Of a DNA stretch of 64,000 bases, positions 41,680-51,323 are shown piece by piece. The number at the start of each line of letters is the position of its first letter. Position 1 is the stretch's first letter. The position numbers and the translations under genes are program-made. The stretch is from Nocardioides sediminis (GTDB taxonomy: Bacteria > Actinomycetota > Actinomycetes > Propionibacteriales > Nocardioidaceae), in assembly GCF_003047295.1 (NCBI RefSeq), contig NZ_PZYZ01000003.1, positions 310,001 to 374,000 of the forward strand, given 5' to 3'. Under the pieces are notes generated by a model. The model worked only from the letters and a program-made list of their open reading frames with translations, was not told the origin of the DNA and searched no databases.

Positions 41680-42836
41680 CGCTCTCCTCGATCGGGGCTG
41701 GTGGCTCGGAAGTCCCACGGGTCGGTGCACCGGGTGCTCACGCGGGTCTCGACCCTATCGCCCAGGGCCTCGCGCAGGCGGGCCTGCACCACGGGCAGCC
41801 ACGTCCACTCGGCGGCCCAGTGGGCGACGTCGACCAGCGCCGGCCCGTCGTGCTCCCGGAACTCGGCCGCCCGGTGGTGCCGCAGGTCGCTGGTGAGGTA
41901 GACGTCGGCGTCCGACCCGGCCAGCCGGTCGAGCAGGAAGTCGCCGGCTCCCCCGCACAGCGCCACCCGGCGTACGGGGCGGTCGGGGTCCCCCGACACC
42001 CGCACGCCGTGCGCGGTCGCGGGCAGGACGGAGGCGACGTGCTCGGCGAACGCGCGCAGCGTGGTGGGCTCCACGGAGCCGACCCGGCCGGTGCCCGTGG
42101 TGGCGAGCCCGGCGTCGGCCGTCTCGACGAGGTCGAAGGCCGGCTCCTCGTAGGGGTGCGCCGCCAGCAGCGCTCGCACGACCGCCGTACGCCGCGAGCG
42201 CGGGACCACGGCCTCGACCCGCGCCTCCGGGACGACCTCGAGGTCGCCCACCGTGCCGATGGTCGGCGACGCGCCGGCCAGCGGACGGAAGCGTCCCTCG
42301 CCCGTCGTGGTGAAGGTGCACGAGTCGTAGTCACCGATCGTCCCGGCACCGGCCTCGGCCAGCGCGACCCGCACCGCCTCGGCGTGCTCGACCGGGACGT
42401 GCACGGTGATCTTGTCGACGGGTGGTGCGGGCGCGGGCAGGATCGGGACGAGGTCGCGCAGGCCGAGGGCGAGCGCCAGCGACTCCGACACCCCGCCGAC
42501 CGCCTGGTCGGCGTTGGTGTGGGCGGTGAGCAGCGCACACCCGCCCGTCGTGAGCGCGTGGAGCGTGCGCCCCTTGGGCGTGGTCGCCGCGACCCCGTGG
42601 ACCGCGCTGAGGAACAGCGGGTGGTGCGTCACCAGCAGGTCGGCACCCCAGGCGACCGCCTCCTGCGCGACCTCCAGGGTGGGGTCGACGGCCAGCAGGA
42701 CGCGTCCCACCCCGGCCGCCGGATCGCCGGCCGCGAGGCCGACGGCGTCCCACGAGCCCGCGGTGGCGGGCGGGTACCAGCCGTGGAGCAGGTCGACGAC
42801 CTCGGCGAGCGTGGGGCGGTCCGCGCGGGTGGACAT
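41676..42836 (-). CDS. Nif3-like dinuclear metal centre protein
   Basis: A 386-aa NIF3/YqfO protein. The metal-site set is present: LLVTHHPLFLSAV, LLTAHTNADQAVGG and, near the end, SDLRHHRAAEFREH and the DVAHWAAEW helix with the final His-Glu. A middle insert (ITVHVPVEHAEAVRVALAEAG to PYEEPAFDLV) is the YqfO/CutA-like domain, usual in Gram-positive members. It may act as a GTP cyclohydrolase I type 2 or regulator; this is not settled for the family. Overlaps the zinc-ribbon gene by TTGA. Confidence 0.93.
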   Translation of the reverse strand: MSTRADRPTLAEVVDLLHGWYPPATAGSWDAVGLAAGDPAAGVGRVLLAVDPTLEVAQEAVAWGADLLVTHHPLFLSAVHGVAATTPKGRTLHALTTGGCALLTAHTNADQAVGGVSESLALALGLRDLVPILPAPAPPVDKITVHVPVEHAEAVRVALAEAGAGTIGDYDSCTFTTTGEGRFRPLAGASPTIGTVGDLEVVPEARVEAVVPRSRRTAVVRALLAAHPYEEPAFDLVETADAGLATTGTGRVGSVEPTTLRAFAEHVASVLPATAHGVRVSGDPDRPVRRVALCGGAGDFLLDRLAGSDADVYLTSDLRHHRAAEFREHDGPALVDVAHWAAEWTWLPVVQARLREALGDRVETRVSTRCTDPWDFRATSPDRGER

Positions 42837-42856
42837 GCGCGCAGGCTAGCGGCGTC

Positions 42857-44389
<1,533 letters not shown>

Positions 44390-44508
44390 GGCTCTCCTCC
44401 TCGTCGGGGCTGCCGACACTGTGGCACGCGTCACCACGGGGCGGCGAGGGCTCCGTCCTGCCCGCGCGACGGACGGCAGCCGCGGCGCGACGAGTGGCGA
44501 CCGGGACC

Positions 44509-44540
44509 GGGGATGAGAGACCTCTCATCCCCGTCTCATC
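44509..44540 (+). promoter_or_regulatory. Three-hexamer response-regulator site, copy 1
   Basis: GATGAG (44512-44517), CTCATC (44524-44529) and CTCATC (44535-44540) start 12 and then 11 bp apart. The first two are the core of a perfect 11-bp inverted repeat (44509-44519 with 44522-44532). An identical arrangement lies upstream of 48412 on the other strand. The 11-bp direct repeat is typical for OmpR-family regulators, and the 46445-47119 product is the likely binder. Confidence 0.65.
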
Positions 44541-44572
44541 GTGCTTCCATCGACCCGGGCGACTGTGGTGGC

Positions 44573-45010
44573 GTGAGCGGGTGGGTCAAGGCGCTGGTCG
44601 TGCTGGCACTGGTCGTGCCCATGACGGCGTACGTCGCGGGCTCGCTCGTGTCGTCGCGCTCCTACGACCCGAGCGACCGCGCACCGGTGATCATCCAGGA
44701 CGCCCCCGCCTCGTCCCCCGACCCGGCCCGCGCCCGCGACCGCCGGGAGAAGCGCCGGCCGTCGCCGCGTCCGGGAGCGAGCCCGGCGACGAGCCCCGGC
44801 ACGGGCGCGCAGACGAGCCGCGGTGCGACCCCGGACGGGCAGGACGACGTGGAGGACAATGACGCCACGGTCGTCACCCCGCAGCCCAGGCCCGTGGACG
44901 ACGACGATGACGACGATGACGACGGCCCGGATGGGGACGATGACGACGACGAGGCCGACGACGGCGAGGACGACGACGCCAACGCCGACGACGACGGGGA
45001 CGACGACTGA
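44573..45010 (+). CDS. Membrane-anchored protein with poly-Asp tail
   Basis: A 145-aa protein with one N-terminal membrane helix (VKALVVLALVVPMTAYVAGSL), a Pro/Ser/Arg-rich linker and a tail of about 45 residues that is almost all Asp and Glu. The tail should lie outside the cell and could bind cations such as Ca or Mg. The tail DNA is a GAC repeat that reads as poly-Thr in the +1 frame used near the next gene's start. It lies first in a likely operon with a two-component system and behind the three-hexamer site at 44509-44540. Confidence 0.7.
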   Translation: MSGWVKALVVLALVVPMTAYVAGSLVSSRSYDPSDRAPVIIQDAPASSPDPARARDRREKRRPSPRPGASPATSPGTGAQTSRGATPDGQDDVEDNDATVVTPQPRPVDDDDDDDDDGPDGDDDDDEADDGEDDDANADDDGDDD

Positions 45011-45038
45011 TCCCGTCCGTCCACCACGTCGCGGCCCC

Positions 45039-46460
45039 CTGGCTCAGGTCTCGGTCCGGACCCGGATCACGGTCGTCATCGCGCTGCTCACCGCGGTGGC
45101 GATGGCGGGGGCGGGCCTGCTGGTCCACGCCCTGGAGTCGGCCCGGATCGAGCGCGCCGTCAACGAGCAGATCGACCAGGAGATCGCCGAGTTCCGCGAG
45201 CTGCGCATCGACCCCAACACCGGGCAGGCCTTCGACGACGTGGGCCGGCTCCTCAACGTGTTCCTGAGCCGCAACGTGCCCGACGACGACGAGATGCTCG
45301 TGGGCTACGTCCGGGGCGAGCGGGCCGAGCGCACCGCCAACCGCTACGGGCAGGAGGTCCTCGACGAGCCGGCGTACCAGCAGGCCCTCGCCGACGCGGC
45401 CGGCGGCGGCACCGAGGTGCTGGACTCCGAGCAGTTCGGCGAGGTCTGGGTGACCGTCGTGCCGGTCAGCAACACCGGCAGCCAGGGCTCGCTGGTCATC
45501 GTCAACTTCCTGGCCGACGAGCACGTCGAGCTCGACCGGACGCTGCGCACCTACACCCTGGTCGCGCTGCTCTCGCTGGGCCTGATCACCACCATCGCGG
45601 CCTTCCAGTCCGGCCGTCTGCTGGCCCCGCTGCGCGTGCTGGAGGAGACCGCGCGCGACATCACCGCGACCGATCTCTCGCGCCGGATCCCCGAGCAGGG
45701 CAACGACGACATCACCGACCTCACCCGCACCATCAACCGGATGCTCGAGCGCCTCGACGCCGGGTTCACCGCCCAGCGCCAGTTCCTCGACGACGCCGGG
45801 CACGAGCTCAGGACGCCGCTCACCGTCCTGCGCGGCCACCTCGAGCTGCTGGACCCCGACGACCCGGACGAGGTCCGGGAGACCCGCAACCTGCTGCTGT
45901 CCGAGTCCGACCGGATGTCACGCCTCGTGGGTGACCTGATCGTGCTGGCCAAGTCGCGCCGGCCCGACTTCCTCGCCCCGGCGCCGGTGGACCTCGCGAC
46001 GCTCACCCCGACGCTGCTCGCCACCGCCCGCGGCCTCGGGGACCGCGACTGGCAGCTCGACGAGGTCGCCGACGGCACCGTCGAGGTGGACGAGCAGCGG
46101 ATCACCCAGGCCGTCCTCCAGCTCGCCGACAACGCCGTCAAGCACACGTCCCCCGGTGACACCGTCGCCATCGGCTCGGCCCGCGACCGGGGCGTCCTGC
46201 GCCTGTGGGTCCGCGACACCGGCCCCGGCGTCCCCGAGCACCACCGGGACGCGATCTTCGAGCGGTTCGGGCGCGGCGACGTACGCCCCGGCGACGAGGG
46301 CTTCGGCCTGGGCCTCTCCATCGTGCGTGCCATCGCCGAGGCCCACGGGGGCACCGTCACCGTCAGCGACGCCCGCCCGGGAGGTACGCCGCCCGGCGCC
46401 CGCTTCGAGCTCGTCCTGCCCGCCACTCCCGAGGAGACCTCCCCATGGCCCAGATCCTGA
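45039..46460 (+). CDS. OmpR-type sensor histidine kinase, unusual start
   Basis: A kinase of about 473 aa. TM1 is ITVVIALLTAVAMAGAGLLV, then a 150-residue outside sensor, and TM2 TLVALLSLGLITTIAAFQSG. HAMP follows, then HisKA with the phospho-His in FLDDAGHELRTPLTV, and an HATPase with LADNAVKH, DTGPGVP and GLGLSIVRAIAE. No ATG, GTG or TTG lies just before TM1; the CTG at 45039 fits best. Alternatives are ATG 44940, deep inside the previous gene, and GTG 45096, which cuts TM1. The gene overlaps the regulator by 16 bp. Confidence 0.88.
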   Translation: MAQVSVRTRITVVIALLTAVAMAGAGLLVHALESARIERAVNEQIDQEIAEFRELRIDPNTGQAFDDVGRLLNVFLSRNVPDDDEMLVGYVRGERAERTANRYGQEVLDEPAYQQALADAAGGGTEVLDSEQFGEVWVTVVPVSNTGSQGSLVIVNFLADEHVELDRTLRTYTLVALLSLGLITTIAAFQSGRLLAPLRVLEETARDITATDLSRRIPEQGNDDITDLTRTINRMLERLDAGFTAQRQFLDDAGHELRTPLTVLRGHLELLDPDDPDEVRETRNLLLSESDRMSRLVGDLIVLAKSRRPDFLAPAPVDLATLTPTLLATARGLGDRDWQLDEVADGTVEVDEQRITQAVLQLADNAVKHTSPGDTVAIGSARDRGVLRLWVRDTGPGVPEHHRDAIFERFGRGDVRPGDEGFGLGLSIVRAIAEAHGGTVTVSDARPGGTPPGARFELVLPATPEETSPWPRS

Positions 46461-47119
46461 TCGTCGAGGACGAGGAGCGGATCGCCTCGTTCGTCGCCAA
46501 GGGCCTGCGGGCCGAGGGGCACCGCCCCACGGTCGTCGGGGACGGGCCGGGCGGCCTCGACGAGGCGTTGTCGGGGCGCTACGACCTGCTGGTGCTCGAC
46601 ATCGGGCTGCCCGGCATGGACGGCTTCGAGGTGCTCGACCAGCTGCGGTCCCAGGGCAGCCGGATGCCGGTGGTCGTGCTGACGGCCCGCGACTCGGTGA
46701 CCGACACGGTGGCGGCCCTGGACAACGGGGCCGACGACTACATGGCCAAGCCGTTCCGCTTCGCCGAGCTGATGGCGCGCATCCGGCTGCGGCTGCGCAC
46801 CGCCGAGGCCCCGGACGCCCGCGCGCACGAGGAGGTCCTCCGCGTCGGCGGCGTGGAGCTCGACCGGCGGACCCGTCGGGTGTCCGTCGGCGGGACGCAG
46901 CTCGACCTGTCCGCCCGGGAGTTCGCGCTGGCCGAGATCTTCATGCTCAACCCGGGCCAGGTGCTGACCCGCGAGCAGCTGCTCGACCACGTGTGGGGCT
47001 ACGACTTCGACCCGGGGTCCAACGTCGTGGACGTCTACGTCGGCTACCTGCGCCGCAAGGTGGGAGCCGACACGATCGCGACCGTCCGGGGCGTCGGCTA
47101 CCGGTTCCGACCCGCGTGA
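46445..47119 (+). CDS. OmpR/PhoB-type response regulator
   Basis: A 224-aa regulator. The receiver has ILIVEDEERIASFV, the phospho-Asp in DLLVLDIGLPGMDG, Thr in VVLTARDS and Lys in DYMAKPFRFAEL. The C-terminal winged helix has LSAREFALAEIFMLNPGQVLT and VVDVYVGYLRRKVGADTIATVRGVGYRF. Start ATG 46445, inside the kinase gene end. It probably binds the three-hexamer sites at 44509-44540 and 48484-48512, and so would control the acidic membrane protein, its own operon and the secreted-protein/kinase pair. Confidence 0.95.
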   Translation: MAQILIVEDEERIASFVAKGLRAEGHRPTVVGDGPGGLDEALSGRYDLLVLDIGLPGMDGFEVLDQLRSQGSRMPVVVLTARDSVTDTVAALDNGADDYMAKPFRFAELMARIRLRLRTAEAPDARAHEEVLRVGGVELDRRTRRVSVGGTQLDLSAREFALAEIFMLNPGQVLTREQLLDHVWGYDFDPGSNVVDVYVGYLRRKVGADTIATVRGVGYRFRPA

Positions 47120-47131
47120 CCGACCGGCGGG

Positions 47132-48028
47132 TCAGCGCACCTTGAAGCCCGCGAGGCTGCCGCGCGGCTGGCGTGCGAGCACCGGCTCGAGCGCGTCGAC
47201 CACCTCGTGCGGGGCCGGCCGGGCCGAAGGGTCGCGCTGGAGCATCGCCGCGACCACCTTCACGACCTCGTCCGGCACCCCGGCGGGCAGGTCCCGCGGC
47301 GCGGCCGCGACCTGCGGGAACCTCTCCTCGAGTGTGTCCGCCCGCGGGCTCGGGTCGTCGAACGCCCGATGCCCCGCGACGGCCTCGAAGAGGGTCGCAC
47401 CGAGGCCCCAGACGTCGCTCGCGCAGGACGGCGCGACCTCGCCCGGGTCGCACTGCTCCGGGGCCATGTAGGCGTCGGTCCCGATGAGGTGACGCAGCCG
47501 GCGGGCGTCCTCCTCCGGCCGGGCCACCGAGAGGTCGATGAGGCGCGCGGGCGCACCCATGATGATGTTGCTGGGCTTGATGTCCAGGTGCGTCCACCCG
47601 ATGTGGCGCAGGTAGTGCAACGACGCGGCGACGTCGATGGCCAGTGGGAGGTACTGCTGCTCCTGCAGGCGTCCGTGGCGACGCACCAGGGTCGACAGGC
47701 GGGGCCCGTCGACGTGCTCGAGGACGACGTGCGGCCTCGCCCCGTCGAGGTCGTGCCGCAGGCCCCGGACGACCACGGGGTGGTTGACCGCGGCCAGGGC
47801 GGCCACCTCCCGGCGCAGGCCGCGCCGGGAGGAGTCGTCATCGACCTGGTCGGGGCGGAGCAGCTTGACCACGACGGGCGAGTAGGTCACCTCGTCGAAG
47901 GCCAGCCACGCCTCGTACGCCGCGCCGCCGCCGAGCCTGCGGACCGCGGTCAGCTCGGGCGTGACGGCGTCGCCCTCGGCCAGCCCCCAGCCCCGCTCCC
48001 GAGGCGTCTCGTCTGCCCTGTGCGCCAT
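47132..48028 (-). CDS. Ser/Thr protein kinase with altered HRD and DFG motifs
   Basis: A 298-aa soluble kinase with no membrane or sensor domain. The glycine loop is RLGGGAAYEAW, the ATP-binding Lys is K55 (VVVKLL), and the catalytic loop is HLDIKPSN with D149 (Arg of HRD changed to Leu). The DFG motif reads DLS with D165. The activation segment ends GTDAYMAPEQC. The residues for catalysis are kept, so it may be active but of non-RD type, without phospho-activation on the loop. It lies 3 bp after the acidic secreted-protein gene and probably shares its promoter. Confidence 0.9.
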   Translation of the reverse strand: MAHRADETPRERGWGLAEGDAVTPELTAVRRLGGGAAYEAWLAFDEVTYSPVVVKLLRPDQVDDDSSRRGLRREVAALAAVNHPVVVRGLRHDLDGARPHVVLEHVDGPRLSTLVRRHGRLQEQQYLPLAIDVAASLHYLRHIGWTHLDIKPSNIIMGAPARLIDLSVARPEEDARRLRHLIGTDAYMAPEQCDPGEVAPSCASDVWGLGATLFEAVAGHRAFDDPSPRADTLEERFPQVAAAPRDLPAGVPDEVVKVVAAMLQRDPSARPAPHEVVDALEPVLARQPRGSLAGFKVR

Positions 48029-48031
48029 GGC

Positions 48032-48412
48032 TCAGCGGCGGGTGTCGTTGCGGCTGCGGTCGTTGGTGCTGTTCGCCGACCAGTCGCGCTTCTTCTTGTC
48101 ACCGGCTCCGTCGCGGGTCCAGTCACGCGTCTTGTCCCCGCGGCTCTTGTCGCGGTCGCGGCTCACCGCGGTGTAGCGGCTGTTGGTGTTGTCGTTGGTC
48201 TCGCGGCTGCGCGACCTGGTGTCCCCGTCGTCGTCGACGGTGCCGTCGTTGGTGTCGTCGTCGTCATCGTCGGCGACGAGGACCAGCTCGACCGCGTCGT
48301 CGTCGCGCTTGACCGCCTCGTCGGCGTTGACGGCGGGCGTCTGCATGCCGACCAGGCCGAGGGCCGTGAGCGTCGCGACGCCGAGCAGCGTGGTGGGGAG
48401 GAGCTTCTTCAT
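48032..48412 (-). CDS. Secreted low-complexity acidic/basic protein
   Basis: A 126-aa exported protein: MKKLLPTTLLGVATLTALGLVG is a typical signal peptide. The mature protein has an Asp-rich middle (LVLVADDDDDDTNDGTVDDD) and a Lys/Arg/Asp-rich C-terminal half (DRDKSRGDKTRDWTRDGAGD). It is intrinsically disordered by composition. It is translated just upstream of the Ser/Thr kinase gene. Its promoter carries the same three-hexamer site as the acidic membrane protein at 44573. I know no function; cation or cell-wall binding is a guess. Confidence 0.72.
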   Translation of the reverse strand: MKKLLPTTLLGVATLTALGLVGMQTPAVNADEAVKRDDDAVELVLVADDDDDDTNDGTVDDDGDTRSRSRETNDNTNSRYTAVSRDRDKSRGDKTRDWTRDGAGDKKKRDWSANSTNDRSRNDTRR

Positions 48413-48483
48413 GGCGGTTCCTCTCGTCGTGGGCCGGTGGCCCGGGTGGACAGCTCCACTGTGACGACGAGGCGTGAGGATGT

Positions 48484-48512
48484 CATGAGCCGCCGATGAG
48501 ACGGCTCTCATG
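48484..48512 (-). promoter_or_regulatory. Three-hexamer response-regulator site, copy 2
   Basis: On the minus strand, CATGAG (48512-48507), CTCATC (48500-48495) and CTCATG (48489-48484) start 12 and then 11 bp apart, the same order and spacing as at 44512-44540. It is 72-100 bp upstream of the secreted protein at 48412. Together the copies point to one regulator acting on both promoters. Confidence 0.65.
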
Positions 48513-48532
48513 CGAGGAAACCCCGGAGGGGC

Positions 48533-48607
48533 TGGTGCGTCGGGACGGTTTCGAACCGCCGACCGCTCGGGTGTAAACCGAGTGCTCTACCGCTGAGCTA
48601 CCGACGC
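48533..48607 (-). tRNA. tRNA-Val (anticodon UAC)
   Basis: The minus strand folds into a full cloverleaf: acceptor GCGTCGG with CCGACGC, D arm GCTCAGCGGTAGAGC, anticodon arm CTCGG-TTTACAC-CCGAG with anticodon TAC, and T arm GGCGG-TTCGAAA-CCGTC. The discriminator is A and CCA is encoded (48533-48535). It reads Val GUA (and GUG) codons. Confidence 0.96.
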
Positions 48608-48631
48608 GCGTCCGACCACCCTATGAAATGA

Positions 48632-48669
48632 GTTGAACCGCTGGCGTCTCGGGTCACCAGCGGTTCAAC
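48632..48669. terminator. 13-bp inverted repeat between tRNA-Val and peroxiredoxin
   Basis: GTTGAACCGCTGG (48632-48644) pairs perfectly with CCAGCGGTTCAAC (48657-48669), with a 12-nt loop. It lies downstream of the minus-strand peroxiredoxin gene and upstream of the tRNA. It may be the terminator of the peroxiredoxin unit. Confidence 0.55.
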
Positions 48670-48755
48670 AAGTAGAACGATACGAGGGCGGTCCAAACGT
48701 GTCCCGCCTTTTCGCGAGATCGGTCGAATTTTCTCGACAGTGGTCTGGACCAGTG

Positions 48756-49223
48756 TCAGTCGACCGCTGCCCGGAGCTGCTCGAGGTGCTGGTCGAGGTC
48801 GCGTCCGTCGGCGTTGGCGCTGTGCAGGGCCCAGCGCAGGACACCCTCCCTGTCGACGACGTACGACGAGCGGTACGGCGCGCCCTTGGCCTCGTTGAAG
48901 ACCTCGTAGGCCTTCGTCACCTCGCCGTGCGGCCAGTAGTCCGAGAGCAGCGGGAAGTTGAGCCCCTCGGCGTCCGCGAAGGCCCGCAGCGAGTAGACCG
49001 GGTCGCACGAGATGCCCAGCACCTCGGTGTCGAACGTCATGAACTCGTCGAGCCGGTCCCGGATGCCCGACATCTCGCCGGTGCAGATCCCGGAGAAGGC
49101 GAACGGGTAGAACAGCAGCAGCACGGCCTTGCTCCCGCGGAAGGACCCGAGCGTGACGTCCTGGCCGAACTGGTCCCGCAGCGTGAAGTCCGGCGCCGGC
49201 GCGCCCAGGGTCAGCCCGGTCAT
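48756..49223 (-). CDS. AhpE-type peroxiredoxin
   Basis: A 155-aa thiol peroxidase of the AhpE group, reducing peroxides in the cytosol. The peroxidatic Cys is in FAFSGICTGEMSG; a second Cys is in GISCDPVYSL, and the fold signature APDFTLRDQFGQDVTL lies in front. The typical resolving Cys of 2-Cys types is not in the usual C-terminal place, so it is probably a 1-Cys enzyme recycled by mycothiol or thioredoxin. It is coupled by ATGA to the acyl-CoA synthetase gene upstream (49220-49223). Confidence 0.93.
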   Translation of the reverse strand: MTGLTLGAPAPDFTLRDQFGQDVTLGSFRGSKAVLLLFYPFAFSGICTGEMSGIRDRLDEFMTFDTEVLGISCDPVYSLRAFADAEGLNFPLLSDYWPHGEVTKAYEVFNEAKGAPYRSSYVVDREGVLRWALHSANADGRDLDQHLEQLRAAVD

Positions 49224-50845
49224 GCGTGCCCGTCCTCTCCGGCCCCGTCGTCCCAGTGGGCCAGGTCGCGCTTGAGCACCTTGCCCGTGGCGTTGCGGGG
49301 CAGCTCGTCGAGGAAGACGATCTCGCGGGGCACCTTGTAGCGGGCCAGGTTGGTCTTCACGTGCTCCTTCAGCTCGTCCTCGGTGACGTCGGCCCGACGG
49401 GCGACGAAGGCCCGCAGGCGCGTGCCGTAGTCGGGGTCGTCGACCCCGACGGCGGCGGCCTCGGCCACGGCCTCGTGACCCACCAGGCAGTCCTCCACCT
49501 CCTTGGGGAAGACGTTCTCGCCGCCCGAGACGATCATCTCGTCGTCGCGGCCCTCGACGTACAGCCGTCCCGCGTCGTCGAAGCGTCCGACGTCGCCGGT
49601 GGCCATCAGGCCGTCGATCATGTCCTTGGTGCCCCCGCCGGTGTAGCCCTCGAAGAGCAGGCTGTTGCCCACGAAGATCCGTCCGGTCCTCCCGGTCGGC
49701 ACCTCCCGCCCCTCGTCGTCGAAGATGCGCACGACCGTGCCGTACGGCGGTCGGCCGGCCGACGAGGGCGCCTCGCGCAGGTCCTGCGGGGTCGCGATGG
49801 AGGCGTAGGCCACCTCGGTGGAGCCGTAGATGTTGTAGAGGTTGTCCCCGAAGTGGTCCATCCACGAGGTCGCCAGCGTCCCGGGGAGGGCCGACCCGGA
49901 CGCGGCCACCACCTCCAGGGACGGCAGCGACCAGCGGGCCAGCACCTCCTCGTCGAGTGCGAGGATCCGCTGGAGCATCACCGGGATGACCACCAGTGAC
50001 TGGCACCGGTGCTCCTCGACGGTGCGCAGCGCGTTCTCGGGGTCGAACCTGCGCTGCAGGACGACCGTCGAGCCCAGCAGCATCGCCAGGGCGAGGTGCG
50101 CGAAGCCCCAGGTGTGGAACAGCGGCGCCGCGATGTGGGTGCGCCACCCGTGGCGCAGCGGGAGCCGCGAGAGCATCGAGACCGCGGCGTCGATGCCGGC
50201 CTCGTTGCGCGGGGCTCCCTTGGGGGTGCCGGTCGTGCCGCTGGTCAGGATGACGATGCGCGCGTGCCGCTGGGGCGCGTCGAGCTCGGCGTCGTCGTGG
50301 CTGCCGATGAGCGCCTCGATCGTGTCTCCCCGGTCCGAGTCCGCCCAGGCGACCAGGCGCTGCTCCACGTGGGCTGCGGCCAGCAGGTCGGTGAACTCCT
50401 CGTCGTGGACGACCACGGCCGGCTGCTCCCGCTCCAGGACGTCGACGAGCTGCGGTCCGGCGAACGCGGTGTTGAGGTAGAGCAGGTCCGCACCCAGCTT
50501 GGCCGTGGCCACGGACGCGTCGACGAAGCCCCGGTGGTTGCGGCACATGACCGCCACCGAGTCGCCCTCGCGGACACCGAGGCCGGCGAGCCCGCGGGCC
50601 AGGGCGTTGCTGCGGCGGTGGAGCTCACCGAACGTCAGCTCACCGAGCTCGTCGACCAGCCCGACCCGGTCGGGGTCGCGCACGGCCAGCGATGCGAAGC
50701 CGCCCGCCGGCCCGGTCCCCCACCGCACCAGCGTGCGTCCGAGCGACACGAGGGTGCGCGGTCCGTAGGGGCGGATGACACCGGCGCCGCCGAGCACGCG
50801 CAGGGTCGTGGCCGCGTCGAGGGCGTGGGCGCGCAGCGACTTCAC
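49220..50845 (-). CDS. Acyl-CoA synthetase (FadD type)
   Basis: A 541-aa AMP-forming ligase. P-loop LTSGTTGTPKGAPRNE, A5 YNIYGSTEVAYAS, A7 ATGDVGRFDDAGRL, A8 GRDDEMIVSGGENVFPKEVE and the catalytic Lys in PRNATGKVLKRDL. The Pro-Arg after the P-loop (GAPRNE) and the LPLRHGWRTHIAAPLFHTWG segment resemble mycobacterial FadD12-like enzymes. Fatty acids are the likely substrate. Start GTG 50845. It overlaps the peroxiredoxin gene, which is downstream in the same operon. Confidence 0.92.
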   Translation of the reverse strand: MKSLRAHALDAATTLRVLGGAGVIRPYGPRTLVSLGRTLVRWGTGPAGGFASLAVRDPDRVGLVDELGELTFGELHRRSNALARGLAGLGVREGDSVAVMCRNHRGFVDASVATAKLGADLLYLNTAFAGPQLVDVLEREQPAVVVHDEEFTDLLAAAHVEQRLVAWADSDRGDTIEALIGSHDDAELDAPQRHARIVILTSGTTGTPKGAPRNEAGIDAAVSMLSRLPLRHGWRTHIAAPLFHTWGFAHLALAMLLGSTVVLQRRFDPENALRTVEEHRCQSLVVIPVMLQRILALDEEVLARWSLPSLEVVAASGSALPGTLATSWMDHFGDNLYNIYGSTEVAYASIATPQDLREAPSSAGRPPYGTVVRIFDDEGREVPTGRTGRIFVGNSLLFEGYTGGGTKDMIDGLMATGDVGRFDDAGRLYVEGRDDEMIVSGGENVFPKEVEDCLVGHEAVAEAAAVGVDDPDYGTRLRAFVARRADVTEDELKEHVKTNLARYKVPREIVFLDELPRNATGKVLKRDLAHWDDGAGEDGHA

Positions 50846-50891
50846 GAGGTGTGTCTCACGGGTGTCGGTCCTGACGGGTCGGGGTCGTGGG

Positions 50892-51323
50892 TCAGGCCGG
50901 GGTCTTGGGGGCGACCAGCTTGCTGGCCTGCCAGTCCGCGCTGACCGCGGCCGTCGTGGTCTGCGACAGTCCCGCGATGGGCGCCGCCTCGGCGACGTCC
51001 GCGGCGTCGACGCTCTGCGGCCGGCCCACCTTGGGCGTGAGCAGCCAGATGGCACCCCCGCCGACGAGGTCGGTCAACGCGTCGACCAGTCCGTCCACGA
51101 GGTCTCCGTCGTCCCGGCGCCACCACAGGATCACGGCGTCGACCACGTTGCCGTAGTCGCCGTCGACCATGTCCCCGTCGATGGTGTCCTCGATCGCGAC
51201 CCTGAGCTCGTCGTCGACGTCGTTGTCCCAGCCGAGTTCCTGGATGACCATGCCGGGCACGATGCCCAGTCGCTCTGCGGCACCTGTTGCCGGGGCGGCT
51301 CCGCCACCCACCGTCGAGCTCAC
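50892..51323 (-). CDS. DUF3052-family protein, divergent from aceE
   Basis: A 143-aa acidic protein: AERLGIVPGMVIQELGWDND, DDELRVAIEDTIDGDMVDGD, VDAVILWWRRDDGDLVD and LLTPKVGRPQSV. This is the DUF3052 family, conserved beside aceE in actinobacteria, including mycobacteria. The start GTG 51323 gives the usual length. The conserved neighbourhood hints at a role in pyruvate metabolism or its regulation, but no activity is known to me. About 170 bp separate it from the aceE start. Confidence 0.88.
   Translation of the reverse strand: MSSTVGGGAAPATGAAERLGIVPGMVIQELGWDNDVDDELRVAIEDTIDGDMVDGDYGNVVDAVILWWRRDDGDLVDGLVDALTDLVGGGAIWLLTPKVGRPQSVDAADVAEAAPIAGLSQTTTAAVSADWQASKLVAPKTPA

Noticed and set aside
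44881..45010. GAC repeat as a possible CRISPR or tandem-repeat locus
   Set aside because: It is an in-frame codon run for Asp in a membrane protein, with no spacers and no fixed repeat unit.
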